Shown here: one piece after another, positions 16,636 to 23,808 of the stretch
How positions within the stretch are numbered: position 1 is the stretch's first letter
How the letters are laid out: each line of letters opens with the position of its first letter
DNA from: Sandaracinaceae bacterium
GTDB lineage: Bacteria > Myxococcota_A > Polyangia > Polyangiales > Houyiibacteriaceae
DNA length: 64,000 nt
Assembly (NCBI GenBank): GCA_020633055.1
Contig: JACKEJ010000015.1
Location: 62,001 to 126,000, forward strand
Direction of reading: 5' to 3'
Position numbers and translations under genes: made by a program
The notes under the pieces: generated by a model
Database searches by the model: none
Told to the model about the DNA's origin: nothing
The model's input: only the letters and a program-made list of their open reading frames with translations

Positions 16636-18375
16636 TCACGCGTCGGGGTGCGGCGCATCCTCGTCGGTCTCAGCCCCCGAGTCCGCCCCGACGGGGCCGT
16701 GGTTGGCAGCAGCGTCCGTACCCGCTCCGTCGGAACCGCCAGGTGCTTCGCCGGAGTCCTCGTGCCCGGCCTCGTCCACTCCAGGCGCGGCCTCGTCATG
16801 GTGCCCACCGCGCGCGGACTGCGAGCGCTCCACCAGGTCGGACAGCAGCGCCTCGAGGGCCTCGCGCGGCACCAGGCCCGCCTCACTCGCCTCGCGGATG
16901 GCGTGCCGCTCCACCTCGAGCAGCTCCTCCTCCACCCGCGCCATCTCGGCGGCCTGCGCGTCCACCAGCGTGTCGTCCAGGCGCGAGAGCTGCTCTTCGA
17001 GGGCCGCCTCCCGTCCCCCCAACCGGCTGCGCAACGTCTCGTAGGTCTGCTCGTGGATGTCGCCACCTGCCAGCTGCTCGTCCAGGTGCTTGAGGGCCGC
17101 GCGCGCCGCCCGCAGCGCGGTACGCAGGCGCAGGTACTCGACGTGCGAGTTGCCCCCGCCCACGGCGCCCGACCAGCGCAGCAGGGGCGTCATGGTGGTG
17201 CCCTGCACCAAGATGGAGAGCAGCACCACGCCGAAGGTCAGGTCCACCAGCAGCTCGCGGTACTGGAAGTCGAGCGGCAGCGAGAGCGCGAGCACCATCG
17301 ACAGGCTCCCGCGCAGGCCACCCCACAGCAGCACGCTCGACCAGCGCGGCGGAAGCTTCTCGCGTGTGCGCAGCAAGAGCCGCTCCACGACGAACACCAC
17401 CACGCCCCGCGCGACCATCAGCGCCACCCACGCGATGACGATCTCGGCCCCGTGGCCCAGCATGCGGAACACGTCGATCTCCTTGCCCAACAGCAAGAAG
17501 ACGAAGCCGTTGGCGACGAACACCGCGTACTCCCAGAAGCTCTCGACCGCGATGCGGTTGGTGGGCGTCATGCCGTAGCGCGCGCCCACGTTGCCGCAGG
17601 CCATGCCGGCCGCGACCACCGCCAGGATGGCCGACGCGTGGCAGGCCGTCGCCAGCAGGTAGCTGCCGAAGGCCGCGATGGTGGTGAGCATGATCTCCAC
17701 CAGGTGGTCGTCCACCAGCGTCGTCATCCACGACACGGACAGGCCCACGGCCGCGCCGATGCCGATGCCCACGAGGATCTCCCACACGAGGATGCGCGCC
17801 ACCCACAGCGGCGTGACCGCCTCGTCCGTGTGGCCCAGGCCCAGCATGGCGCTGACCACGATGAACACCACCACGCCCACCGCGTCGTTGAGCAGCGACT
17901 CGCCCTCCATGACCACCGCGAGCCGCTTGGGCACGCCCAGCTCCTTGAACAGTGCGACCACGCTGACCGGGTCGGTGGCCGCCAGCATGGACGCGAACAG
18001 CAGCGCGACGATGATGGGCAGCGTCGTGTTGGCGAGCGGCTCGAGCCAGTAAGCGAAGGTGCCCCCGAGCCCCACCGCGACGACCACCCCCGGCACGGCC
18101 AGCAGCAGAATGGCCGTCAGGTTCTCGCGGAACTTCGGCCACGACAGGTGGAACGCCGCCTCGAACAGCAGCATGGGCAGGAAGATGTTGAACAGCAGCT
18201 CCGGCGTGAGCCGCACGCGGTCCAGGTCGAGCCACGCGAAGTGCGGCGGCAACATGCCGAGGAAGAGCCCCGCGACCACGAGCGTGACCGTGTAGGGCAG
18301 CGACAAGCGCTTGGCGAGCATCGCGACGGCGCTCGCCACCATCAGCAGGACGAAGAGGGTGATCTCGGTAGCCAA
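16636..18375 (-). CDS. Na+/H+ (monovalent cation/proton) antiporter, CPA1 family
   Basis: 579 residues with about 12 membrane segments in the first 420. Family features include LFNIFLPMLLFEAAFHL near residue 65, the core MLAATDPVSVVALFKELG near 130 with the ion-binding Asp, and GESLLNDAVGVVVF near 155. The last 160 residues form a cytoplasmic, strongly charged and coiled-coil-like tail ending in an acidic, low-complexity stretch. CPA1 (NhaP-type) proteins exchange Na+ or K+ for H+. It is the first gene of a run with two membrane-anchored kinases, so its charged tail is a possible phosphorylation target. That link is inference. Confidence 0.87.
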   Translation of the reverse strand: MATEITLFVLLMVASAVAMLAKRLSLPYTVTLVVAGLFLGMLPPHFAWLDLDRVRLTPELLFNIFLPMLLFEAAFHLSWPKFRENLTAILLLAVPGVVVAVGLGGTFAYWLEPLANTTLPIIVALLFASMLAATDPVSVVALFKELGVPKRLAVVMEGESLLNDAVGVVVFIVVSAMLGLGHTDEAVTPLWVARILVWEILVGIGIGAAVGLSVSWMTTLVDDHLVEIMLTTIAAFGSYLLATACHASAILAVVAAGMACGNVGARYGMTPTNRIAVESFWEYAVFVANGFVFLLLGKEIDVFRMLGHGAEIVIAWVALMVARGVVVFVVERLLLRTREKLPPRWSSVLLWGGLRGSLSMVLALSLPLDFQYRELLVDLTFGVVLLSILVQGTTMTPLLRWSGAVGGGNSHVEYLRLRTALRAARAALKHLDEQLAGGDIHEQTYETLRSRLGGREAALEEQLSRLDDTLVDAQAAEMARVEEELLEVERHAIREASEAGLVPREALEALLSDLVERSQSARGGHHDEAAPGVDEAGHEDSGEAPGGSDGAGTDAAANHGPVGADSGAETDEDAPHPDA

Positions 18376-18452
18376 AGCGGGCTGACTCTACGCTGCGTGC
18401 GCGTCGCTGTCAGGTGCGTGCCGTGCGCCCCGCGGTGAGTCACAGTGCCGCG

Positions 18453-19673
18453 ATGGACGCTCCGAGCACGCCCCCCGCGCCTCGCTGGCTGCTCGTCGTC
18501 GGCATCGTCGCGCTGGCGTTCAATCTGCGCCCCGCAGCGGTGAGCGTCGGCCCGGTGCTGAACGAGCTACGCGCGAGCCTGCACATGTCCGCGACGGTGG
18601 CCGGGCTGCTCACGACCATGCCCGTGCTGGCGTTCGCGCTGTTCGGGGCCGCGGCGCCCGCGCTCGCGCGCTCCGTGGGGGCACGACGCGTCACGCTCGC
18701 CTCGCTGCTGGCGGTGGTGGCCGGCCTGCTCCTGCGCGCGACCACGTCGAGCGCCACGCTGTTCCTCGGGTTCTCGCTGCTGGCGCTCGCGGGCATGGCC
18801 ACGGCGAACGTGTTGCTGCCCTCGCTCATCAAGCAGCACTTCCCCGAGCGCGTGGGCTTCATGACCTCGCTCTACACCACCGCGATGGCCATCGGGCTCA
18901 CGCTCGCGTCAGTGCTGACCGTGCCCTTCACGGCGGGTCGCGGACCGGACGGTTGGCGCGTGGGCCTCGGCGTGTGGGCCGTCACCGCCGCCGTCGCGGT
19001 GTTGCCGTGGGTGGCCCTCACGCGCGGGCCCGCTTCGAAGAGCGTCGCCACGCGCACCGCGTCCATGCGCGACGTCGCCCGCACCCGGCTCGGCCGCGTG
19101 ATGGCGCTCGCGTTCGGGCTCCAGTCACTGCAGGCGTACGCCATCTTCGGGTGGTTCGCGCAGGTGTACCGCGACGCAGGCTTCCCCCCCGAGACAGCCG
19201 GCCTGCTGCTCGGCATCATCACCGCCGTCGGCATCCCCCTGTCGTTCGTCATCCCCGCACGCGCAGGCCAGCTGCGCGACCAACGCGCCCTCCTAGCCGG
19301 GCTGATGGCCTGCTACCCGGTGGGCTACGTGGGCCTCATGCTGGCGCCCGCGTCGCACGCGTACCTGTGGGCCGTGGTGCTGGGCGTGGCCACGGCGGTG
19401 TTCCCGCTCGTGCTCACGCTGATTGGCCTGCGCGCGCGCACGGGCGAGGGGACCGCGGCGCTGTCGGGCTTTACACAGGGCGCGGGCTACCTGCTCGCGA
19501 CGGTGGGCCCCTTCGGCATCGGGGCCCTGTACGACGCGACGGGGGCGTGGGACGTGCCGCTAGGCGTGCTCCTGGCGCTGACCGTACCTCAGCTGTGGGT
19601 GGGGCTGGCGGCAGCGCGCCCGGGCTACATCGAGGACGAGCTGGCGCAGCTGCCGCCCCCGCACGCCACCTGA
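18453..19673 (+). CDS. MFS transporter, CynX/NimT-like
   Basis: 406 residues with 12 predicted membrane helices. The N terminus reads LALAFNLRPAAVSVGPVL-like (ALAFNLRPAAVSVGPVLNE), the typical N-L-R-P start of the CynX/NimT branch, members of which export cyanate, 2-nitroimidazole and similar small molecules. The ATG at 18453 was chosen; a GTG at 18414 would add 13 residues without a better ribosome site. It is transcribed divergently from the antiporter with only 77 bases between starts. Substrate unknown. Confidence 0.78.
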   Translation: MDAPSTPPAPRWLLVVGIVALAFNLRPAAVSVGPVLNELRASLHMSATVAGLLTTMPVLAFALFGAAAPALARSVGARRVTLASLLAVVAGLLLRATTSSATLFLGFSLLALAGMATANVLLPSLIKQHFPERVGFMTSLYTTAMAIGLTLASVLTVPFTAGRGPDGWRVGLGVWAVTAAVAVLPWVALTRGPASKSVATRTASMRDVARTRLGRVMALAFGLQSLQAYAIFGWFAQVYRDAGFPPETAGLLLGIITAVGIPLSFVIPARAGQLRDQRALLAGLMACYPVGYVGLMLAPASHAYLWAVVLGVATAVFPLVLTLIGLRARTGEGTAALSGFTQGAGYLLATVGPFGIGALYDATGAWDVPLGVLLALTVPQLWVGLAAARPGYIEDELAQLPPPHAT

Positions 19674-19748
19674 GGGCTGAAGTCCGGGGCGCCCCCGAAT
19701 CCGGGACAGAGTGCCGTTCTGAGTCCTCCTCGTCAGCCCGCGACGCGC

Positions 19749-20336
19749 TCAGCCGCAGGCGCCGCCGAGCAGGCCCGTGCGCAGGCCGCGGTTGGGCGGC
19801 TGGGGCCCGAGCCAGATGCGGAAGAACACGGAGGCGAAGTCCTCGCCGGGGATCACGCCGCGCACGCGTCCGTCCACCTTCATCTGCAGCCCCTGGCCCG
19901 GCAGCCAGGTGAACACCAGGTTCATGCCCTCGGTGAGGTTGGGCACCCAGCCCTGCAGCTGGTCGATGCGCGCCTGCAGCGCGGCGCGGTTCCCACCGGC
20001 GTTGCGCGTGAAGCCCTGCACCAGCGCCTCGTTCATGGTGTCCGAGTCGACGTCGCGCACGAAGCGCAGGTCGAGCACGATGGGGTGCGTGAGGTCGAGC
20101 AGCGCGTCCGCGGTGCGCGCGCGGGTCGCCACGTAGAGACCCGCCACGTAGACGTCCACGTTGAAGACGGTGGCTTCGCGGATGCCGAGCCCGTTGAGGG
20201 AGAGACGCTCACCCGCGACCGTGACGCTGTTGGGGAACTCGACGCCTCCGCACGAGCGCGCGAGCGCCGCGGTGGGGAACGAGAGGGCCGCGACGAGAGC
20301 GGCAAGAAGAGGGATGAGCGTGAGGCTGCGGGTCAT
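19749..20336 (-). CDS. Secreted chalcone isomerase-like protein
   Basis: 195 residues with a clear signal peptide (hydrophobic to about residue 26, ending LARS). The mature part begins CGGVEFPNSV and contains NGLGIREATVFNVDVYVAGLYV, which matches the start of the chalcone isomerase-like fold found in many bacterial periplasmic proteins of unknown role. The catalytic residues of plant chalcone isomerase are not expected in this branch. Probably periplasmic, perhaps fatty-acid binding. It stands alone, convergent with the MFS gene and 130 bases downstream of the ABHD18-like gene. Confidence 0.7.
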   Translation of the reverse strand: MTRSLTLIPLLAALVAALSFPTAALARSCGGVEFPNSVTVAGERLSLNGLGIREATVFNVDVYVAGLYVATRARTADALLDLTHPIVLDLRFVRDVDSDTMNEALVQGFTRNAGGNRAALQARIDQLQGWVPNLTEGMNLVFTWLPGQGLQMKVDGRVRGVIPGEDFASVFFRIWLGPQPPNRGLRTGLLGGACG

Positions 20337-20466
20337 GTGCGTGTTCTCCGGCGCCCAAGCCGGCGCCCTGTCTAGAGTCCGTTCACGAGGAACCTGCGGG
20401 TAGTGGCATGTAGTCGGATGTCCGTCGACTCATTACGACATTTGGCACCAAGTGCCGTTGGCCATA

Positions 20467-21522
20467 CTAAAAGGCCCCGCCAGGGAGCCCCGCGAAGGCG
20501 TCTCGCAGCGCCCGTCGGACGTGGCCGTCAAAGGCCGTGAACACGTGCGTGTGGCCCCCGCGGTAGCGACGCAGCGACGCGGTGGGCCAGTGCCGCAGCA
20601 GCTGGTTGGTCTCGTGCGGGAACACGAAGCCATCGCGTTCGGCCGCGGCCATCACCACCGAAGAACCAGGCGCGGGCGCGTGGAGGTGGCGCGCCGTCGC
20701 CTCGAACAAGCCGGCGAGGTACGCCCGCGCGTCGTTCCGCTCTCGCTCGAGGGCCTCGAAGTCGACGGCCCAGGAGAGCGCCCCGTCCAGGTAGACGCTG
20801 CGTGGTGAGCGCCCGGCCGCGACCGGGACCACGGCCAGGGGCGCCCCGAACACGCCCGCGACGAGGCACACCATGAAGCCTCCCATGCTGTAGCCGAGCA
20901 AGCCGAGGGGCTTGTGCTCGAAGCCGGGGACGGCGCGCAGACCCCGGAGCAGGCCCAACGTCTCGAGCACGGACGCGTGGTTCATGTGGAACTGCTCGAA
21001 CACGGTCGGCAGCCGGGCGGACACCTGCCCGGGGCGGCGGCGCGCGCCGTAGAAGGGGTTCTCGAGCACGAGCGCCTCGAGCCCGTCACGCACCAGCGGC
21101 GCCAGCACCTTCACGCGGCGCGCGTACCCTTCCTCCCCGCTCGCGGCCATCGCGATGCACAGCGGACGCGTGGGGTCGAGGGACTCACCACGAGTCATCA
21201 ACAACGCGCGCGCCTCGCGCACGGGCGCCTCGAAGCGGGCGTCCACAGCGAGGGAGTCCCAGCGCAGCTCACGGAGCCAGAGGCCCGCTGTGACGCGCGG
21301 CCGGACGGTGGGCACACCGCGCAGCGAACGCGCGCGACCCAGCGTGTCGACGAGGGCCACAGGCGTCGTCCCGCCGAAGAGCTCAGGGTCCTCACGCATG
21401 CGCTCGAGCGCCGCGATGTCGCCGAAGCCACCGTCGAACATCTTCGTACGCGCCAGCAGCCGACCAGTCGCGCGATCCACCCAGTGCATCGTGCGGGGCG
21501 AGGGTTCCTCGACGGAGATCAT
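20467..21522 (-). CDS. Alpha/beta hydrolase of the ABHD18 (DUF2048) type
   Basis: 351 residues, no signal peptide. LENPFYGARRRPGQ near residue 155 is close to the hallmark ENPYYGxRKPxxQ of ABHD18/DUF2048 proteins, and the nucleophile elbow is GYSMGG near 212. A late histidine sits in RGGHTHVF near 325. The family is poorly characterised; eukaryotic ABHD18 has been linked to lipid acylation chemistry. It is transcribed divergently from the Ro60 gene, whose sigma-54 promoter lies in the shared 261-base gap. No functional link is shown. Confidence 0.7.
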   Translation of the reverse strand: MISVEEPSPRTMHWVDRATGRLLARTKMFDGGFGDIAALERMREDPELFGGTTPVALVDTLGRARSLRGVPTVRPRVTAGLWLRELRWDSLAVDARFEAPVREARALLMTRGESLDPTRPLCIAMAASGEEGYARRVKVLAPLVRDGLEALVLENPFYGARRRPGQVSARLPTVFEQFHMNHASVLETLGLLRGLRAVPGFEHKPLGLLGYSMGGFMVCLVAGVFGAPLAVVPVAAGRSPRSVYLDGALSWAVDFEALERERNDARAYLAGLFEATARHLHAPAPGSSVVMAAAERDGFVFPHETNQLLRHWPTASLRRYRGGHTHVFTAFDGHVRRALRDAFAGLPGGAF

Positions 21523-21734
21523 CGGGAGCCTTCATGCCATGGCGCGCGCCGGGGCCCCAAGGGCGATGGCACGCTTGGGGTGCACGGCATGCTGGTGGGG
21601 CACGAAGCGGGCGCACGGCACGCTCGCGGGTGCGGGCGCCGGGCTAGCCCCGGAGATTATCCGTTCGAATACGCGGCGCTCCCACGAGATACACTCAACG
21701 ACGAACAAAGCGCGAAAACAAGTGCTTTCGAGGG

Positions 21735-21750
21735 TGGCACGCCACGTGCT
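21735..21750 (+). promoter_or_regulatory. Sigma-54 (RpoN) promoter of the Ro60 gene
   Basis: TGGCACG-CCAC-GTGCT: the -24 element TGGCACG is exact and the -12 element GTGCT differs from TTGCW in one base, with exactly ten bases between the GG and GC dinucleotides. Transcription would start near 21761, 23 bases before the ATG. Just upstream, CGAAA (21713-21717) and TTTCG (21726-21730) form a small dyad in a region richer in A and T than the surroundings. Sigma-54 control fits RtcR-type activation known for RNA-repair operons. Confidence 0.75.
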
Positions 21751-21783
21751 CTAGCTCATCCCGAAACGAGCCGAGGAGTCGCC

Positions 21784-23427
21784 ATGACCCGCTACAGCAA
21801 GCACTTCCAAAAGAACCGCACCCCGCAGAGCGCCCCCGCGCACGCGAAGCAGAAGCGCAACCGCGCGGGCGGGTACACGTTCGTCGTCGACCGCTGGACG
21901 CGCCTCGAGCGCTTCTTGGTGCTCGGAGCCGAAGGTGGGACCTACTACGCGACGGAGCGCGCCCTGGTGCTCGAGAACGCGCGCTGCGTGGCGGAGTGCC
22001 TGGACGAGGACGGCGCGCGCACGGTGCGCACGTTGGTGGCCGTGAGCGAGGCGGGTCGTGCTCCCAAGCAGAGCCCGACCATCTTCGCCCTGGCGCTCGC
22101 GTGCTCTCACGCGAACGAGGCGACGCGCGCGCTCGGCCTCGCGGCGATGCCGCGCATCTGCCGCACGGGCTCGCAGCTGTTCGAGTTCCTCGCCGCCGTG
22201 CAGGAGCTCCGCGGCTGGGGTCGTGGTCTGCGTCGCGCGGTGTGCCGTTGGTACCTCACCAAGACGCCCGATGCCCTCGCGTATCAGGTGGTGAAGTACC
22301 GGCAGCGCTCGGGCTTCTCGCACCGCGACGCGCTCCGGCTCGCCGGTGGCGCGATGGGCCCTCGCTCGCTCGAGCACGACGCGCTGCTGCGCTACGTGAC
22401 GGCGAGCGCGGACGGCCTCGGCGCCCGCACGGTCGTGCGCTCGGGGCGCACGTCCACCTACGACGCGATCCCGCGCGAGGCGCTGCCTCCGTTGATCACG
22501 GCCTTCGATGCGCTCCAGCGTGAGCGCTCCCCACACGCAGCGGCGCGGCTCATCACCGAGCACCGCATGACGCACGAGATGGTGCCGTCCACGCTCCACG
22601 GGTCGCCCGAGGTGTGGCGCGCGCTGCTCGAGCAGATGCCCATGACGGCGATGTTGCGCAACCTCGGTCGCATGACGTCGCTGGGCCTGGTGACGCAGGG
22701 CTCCGACGCCTGCGCGCTGGTGGTGTCGCGTCTCCGAGACGTGAACCGCATCACGAAGGCGCGCCTCCACCCGCTCGCGGTGTTGGTGGCGCTGAACACG
22801 TACCGCCTGGGCCACGGCGTCCGCGGCGGGATGACGTGGCAGCCGGTCCCGCAGGTGGTGGATGCGCTCGAGGGCGCGTTCGAGCTCACCTTCGGGAGCA
22901 TCCCGGCGACGAAGGCGCGGACGTTGCTCGCGCTGGACGTCTCCGGGTCCATGACCTGGGGCCAGGTCGCCGGGATGACCGGCATCAACCCCCGCGTCGG
23001 GTCGGCCGCCATGGCCATGGCCACGATGCGGACGGAACCGAACTGGAACGTGATGGGCTTCTCCCACACGCTCGTGCCGCTCGGCCTCCACCCGCGCATG
23101 TCGCTGGCGGAGGTGATCAAGACCGTGTCGTCCGTCTCGATGGGCGCCACCGACTGCGCGCTCCCCATGCTGTGGGCTGCGCAGACCAACACCCAGGTGG
23201 ACGCCTTCGTGGTGTACACCGACAACGAGACGTGGTTCGGCCAGGTGCACCCGCACCAGGCGCTGGACCGCTACCGTCAGAAGACGGGCCTCGCGGCGAA
23301 GTTGATCGTGGTCGGGATGACCGCGACGAACTTCAGCATCGCGTCCCCCGACGACCCGGGCATGCTCGACGTCGTGGGCTTCGATACCGCGGCGCCGCGC
23401 GTGATGGCGGACTTCATCACGGGGTGA
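21784..23427 (+). CDS. rsr: Ro60-family TROVE-domain RNA-binding protein
   Basis: 547 residues; ATG 21784 has GAGGAG five bases upstream (21773-21778). The ring of helical TROVE repeats covers about residues 30-365 and includes the family signature KYRQRSGFSHRDALRLA (171-187) and MPMTAMLRNLGRM near 285-297. A C-terminal von Willebrand A domain has the MIDAS motif DVSGSM (385-390), with later metal-site residues in SMGATDCALP and VVYTDNETW. Ro proteins bind misfolded RNAs through the ring pore and Y RNAs on the outer face; bacterial Rsr works with 3' exonucleases in stress and RNA decay. A sigma-54 promoter precedes it and two Y-RNA-like elements follow. Bacterial Ro proteins are usually 500-550 residues, so it is full length. 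Confidence 0.93.
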   Translation: MTRYSKHFQKNRTPQSAPAHAKQKRNRAGGYTFVVDRWTRLERFLVLGAEGGTYYATERALVLENARCVAECLDEDGARTVRTLVAVSEAGRAPKQSPTIFALALACSHANEATRALGLAAMPRICRTGSQLFEFLAAVQELRGWGRGLRRAVCRWYLTKTPDALAYQVVKYRQRSGFSHRDALRLAGGAMGPRSLEHDALLRYVTASADGLGARTVVRSGRTSTYDAIPREALPPLITAFDALQRERSPHAAARLITEHRMTHEMVPSTLHGSPEVWRALLEQMPMTAMLRNLGRMTSLGLVTQGSDACALVVSRLRDVNRITKARLHPLAVLVALNTYRLGHGVRGGMTWQPVPQVVDALEGAFELTFGSIPATKARTLLALDVSGSMTWGQVAGMTGINPRVGSAAMAMATMRTEPNWNVMGFSHTLVPLGLHPRMSLAEVIKTVSSVSMGATDCALPMLWAAQTNTQVDAFVVYTDNETWFGQVHPHQALDRYRQKTGLAAKLIVVGMTATNFSIASPDDPGMLDVVGFDTAAPRVMADFITG

Positions 23428-23440
23428 ACGCCCCTGACGC

Positions 23441-23483
23441 TCCCTGGGTGGATGGCGAGGAACGCCAGCTGTCCACCCGGGGA
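23441..23483 (+). other. Strong hairpin between rsr and the first Y RNA
   Basis: Fourteen bases after the rsr stop, 23441-23452 pairs with 23472-23483 (12 pairs, one U-G), capped by a second stem TGGCG/CGCCA (23453-23457 with 23463-23467), loop AGGAA, and a four-base bulge. CCCTTTA follows. It may partly terminate or stabilise the rsr mRNA, or mark a processing point nine bases before the tRNA-like RNA. Confidence 0.65.
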
Positions 23484-23491
23484 CCCTTTAC

Positions 23492-23626
23492 TGCACCGTA
23501 GCTCAGCCTGGTAGAGCGCTAAACGCGGCCCTCCACAACTTGACCGTGCCTCGCGCGCGGGCCGGAGGGGAGTCGTTATCATCATCCATGAAGTGGTCGT
23601 GGGTTCGAATCCCACCGGTGCAACCA
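23492..23626 (+). ncRNA. Y RNA (YrlA-like) with a complete tRNA-mimic end
   Basis: 135 bases. The ends fold as tRNA: acceptor TGCACCG (23492-23498) with CGGTGCA (23616-23622), 7 of 7 pairs, then A and an encoded CCA; bases TA at 8-9; D arm GCTC-AGCCTGGTA-GAGC (23501-23517); T arm GTGGG-TTCGAAT-CCCAC (23599-23615). In place of the anticodon arm is an 81-base insert: lower stem CCCTCC/GGAGGG (23529-23534, 23564-23569), internal loop ACAACTTGA opposite GCC, apical stem CCGTGC/GCGCGG (23544-23549, 23555-23560) and a five-base loop. No anticodon is possible. Bacterial Y RNAs of the YrlA type mimic tRNA and are encoded next to rsr, as here, 64 bases downstream. It should be a substrate for RNase P and tRNA-modifying enzymes; that is inference. 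Confidence 0.85.
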
Positions 23627-23645
23627 CACGGAGCGGGCCGAAGCA

Positions 23646-23679
23646 CGCGGGTTATCATTAGGGTTGATCAAGCCCCGCG
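23646..23679 (+). other. Hairpin between the two Y-RNA-like elements
   Basis: CGCGGG (23646-23651) pairs with CCCGCG (23674-23679), continued by TTATCA (23652-23657) with TGATCAA (23665-23671, one bulged C), loop TTAGGGT. A pyrimidine-rich stretch follows (to about 23704). It begins 19 bases after the CCA of the first RNA and may terminate it. Confidence 0.5.
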
Positions 23680-23706
23680 CGCATCCCTTGCCTGTTCTTT
23701 CATTTC

Positions 23707-23806
23707 GCGACGCCCTCGGTCGGCGCGCGTCAACTCGCCCGCGTCGTGCGGGCCGGTAGCGCGTCGTTATCTGGTTCGAGGCGGGTTCGAGTCCCAGCGT
23801 CGCACC
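23707..23806 (+). ncRNA. Second, degenerate Y-RNA-like element
   Basis: It shares with the first RNA the order CAACT, apical hairpin with five-base loop, GCCGG, lower stem, GTCGTTATC, T arm. Seen here: lower stem GGCGCGC/GCGCGTC (23722-23728, 23759-23765), internal loop GTCAACTC opposite CGGTA, apical stem GCCCGC/GCGGGC (23737-23742, 23748-23753), loop GTCGT. Outer ends GCGACGC/GCGTCGC (23707-23713, 23797-23803) can pair. The T loop TTCGAGT (23786-23792) is intact, but its stem has only three good pairs, no D arm is present and CCA is replaced by CCT. Either a second Y RNA of simpler type or a decaying copy; the RNA boundaries are uncertain. Confidence 0.55.
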
Positions 23807-23808
23807 TT

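Noticed and set aside
21566..21586. Another sigma-54-like site (TGGCACGCTTGGGGTGCA)
   Set aside because: GG-to-GC spacing is 12 instead of 10, and it is further from the gene than the near-perfect site at 21735.
20914..21783. N-terminal extension of the Ro60 protein by about 290 residues
   Set aside because: The extension is antisense to the ABHD18-like gene and runs across the sigma-54 promoter; ATG 21784 has a good ribosome site and gives a normal Ro length.
23492..23626. Ordinary tRNA gene interrupted by an intron
   Set aside because: No 5-bp anticodon stem can be formed across the insert, the insert (81 bases) is far too short for a group I intron, and the position directly after rsr fits a Y RNA.
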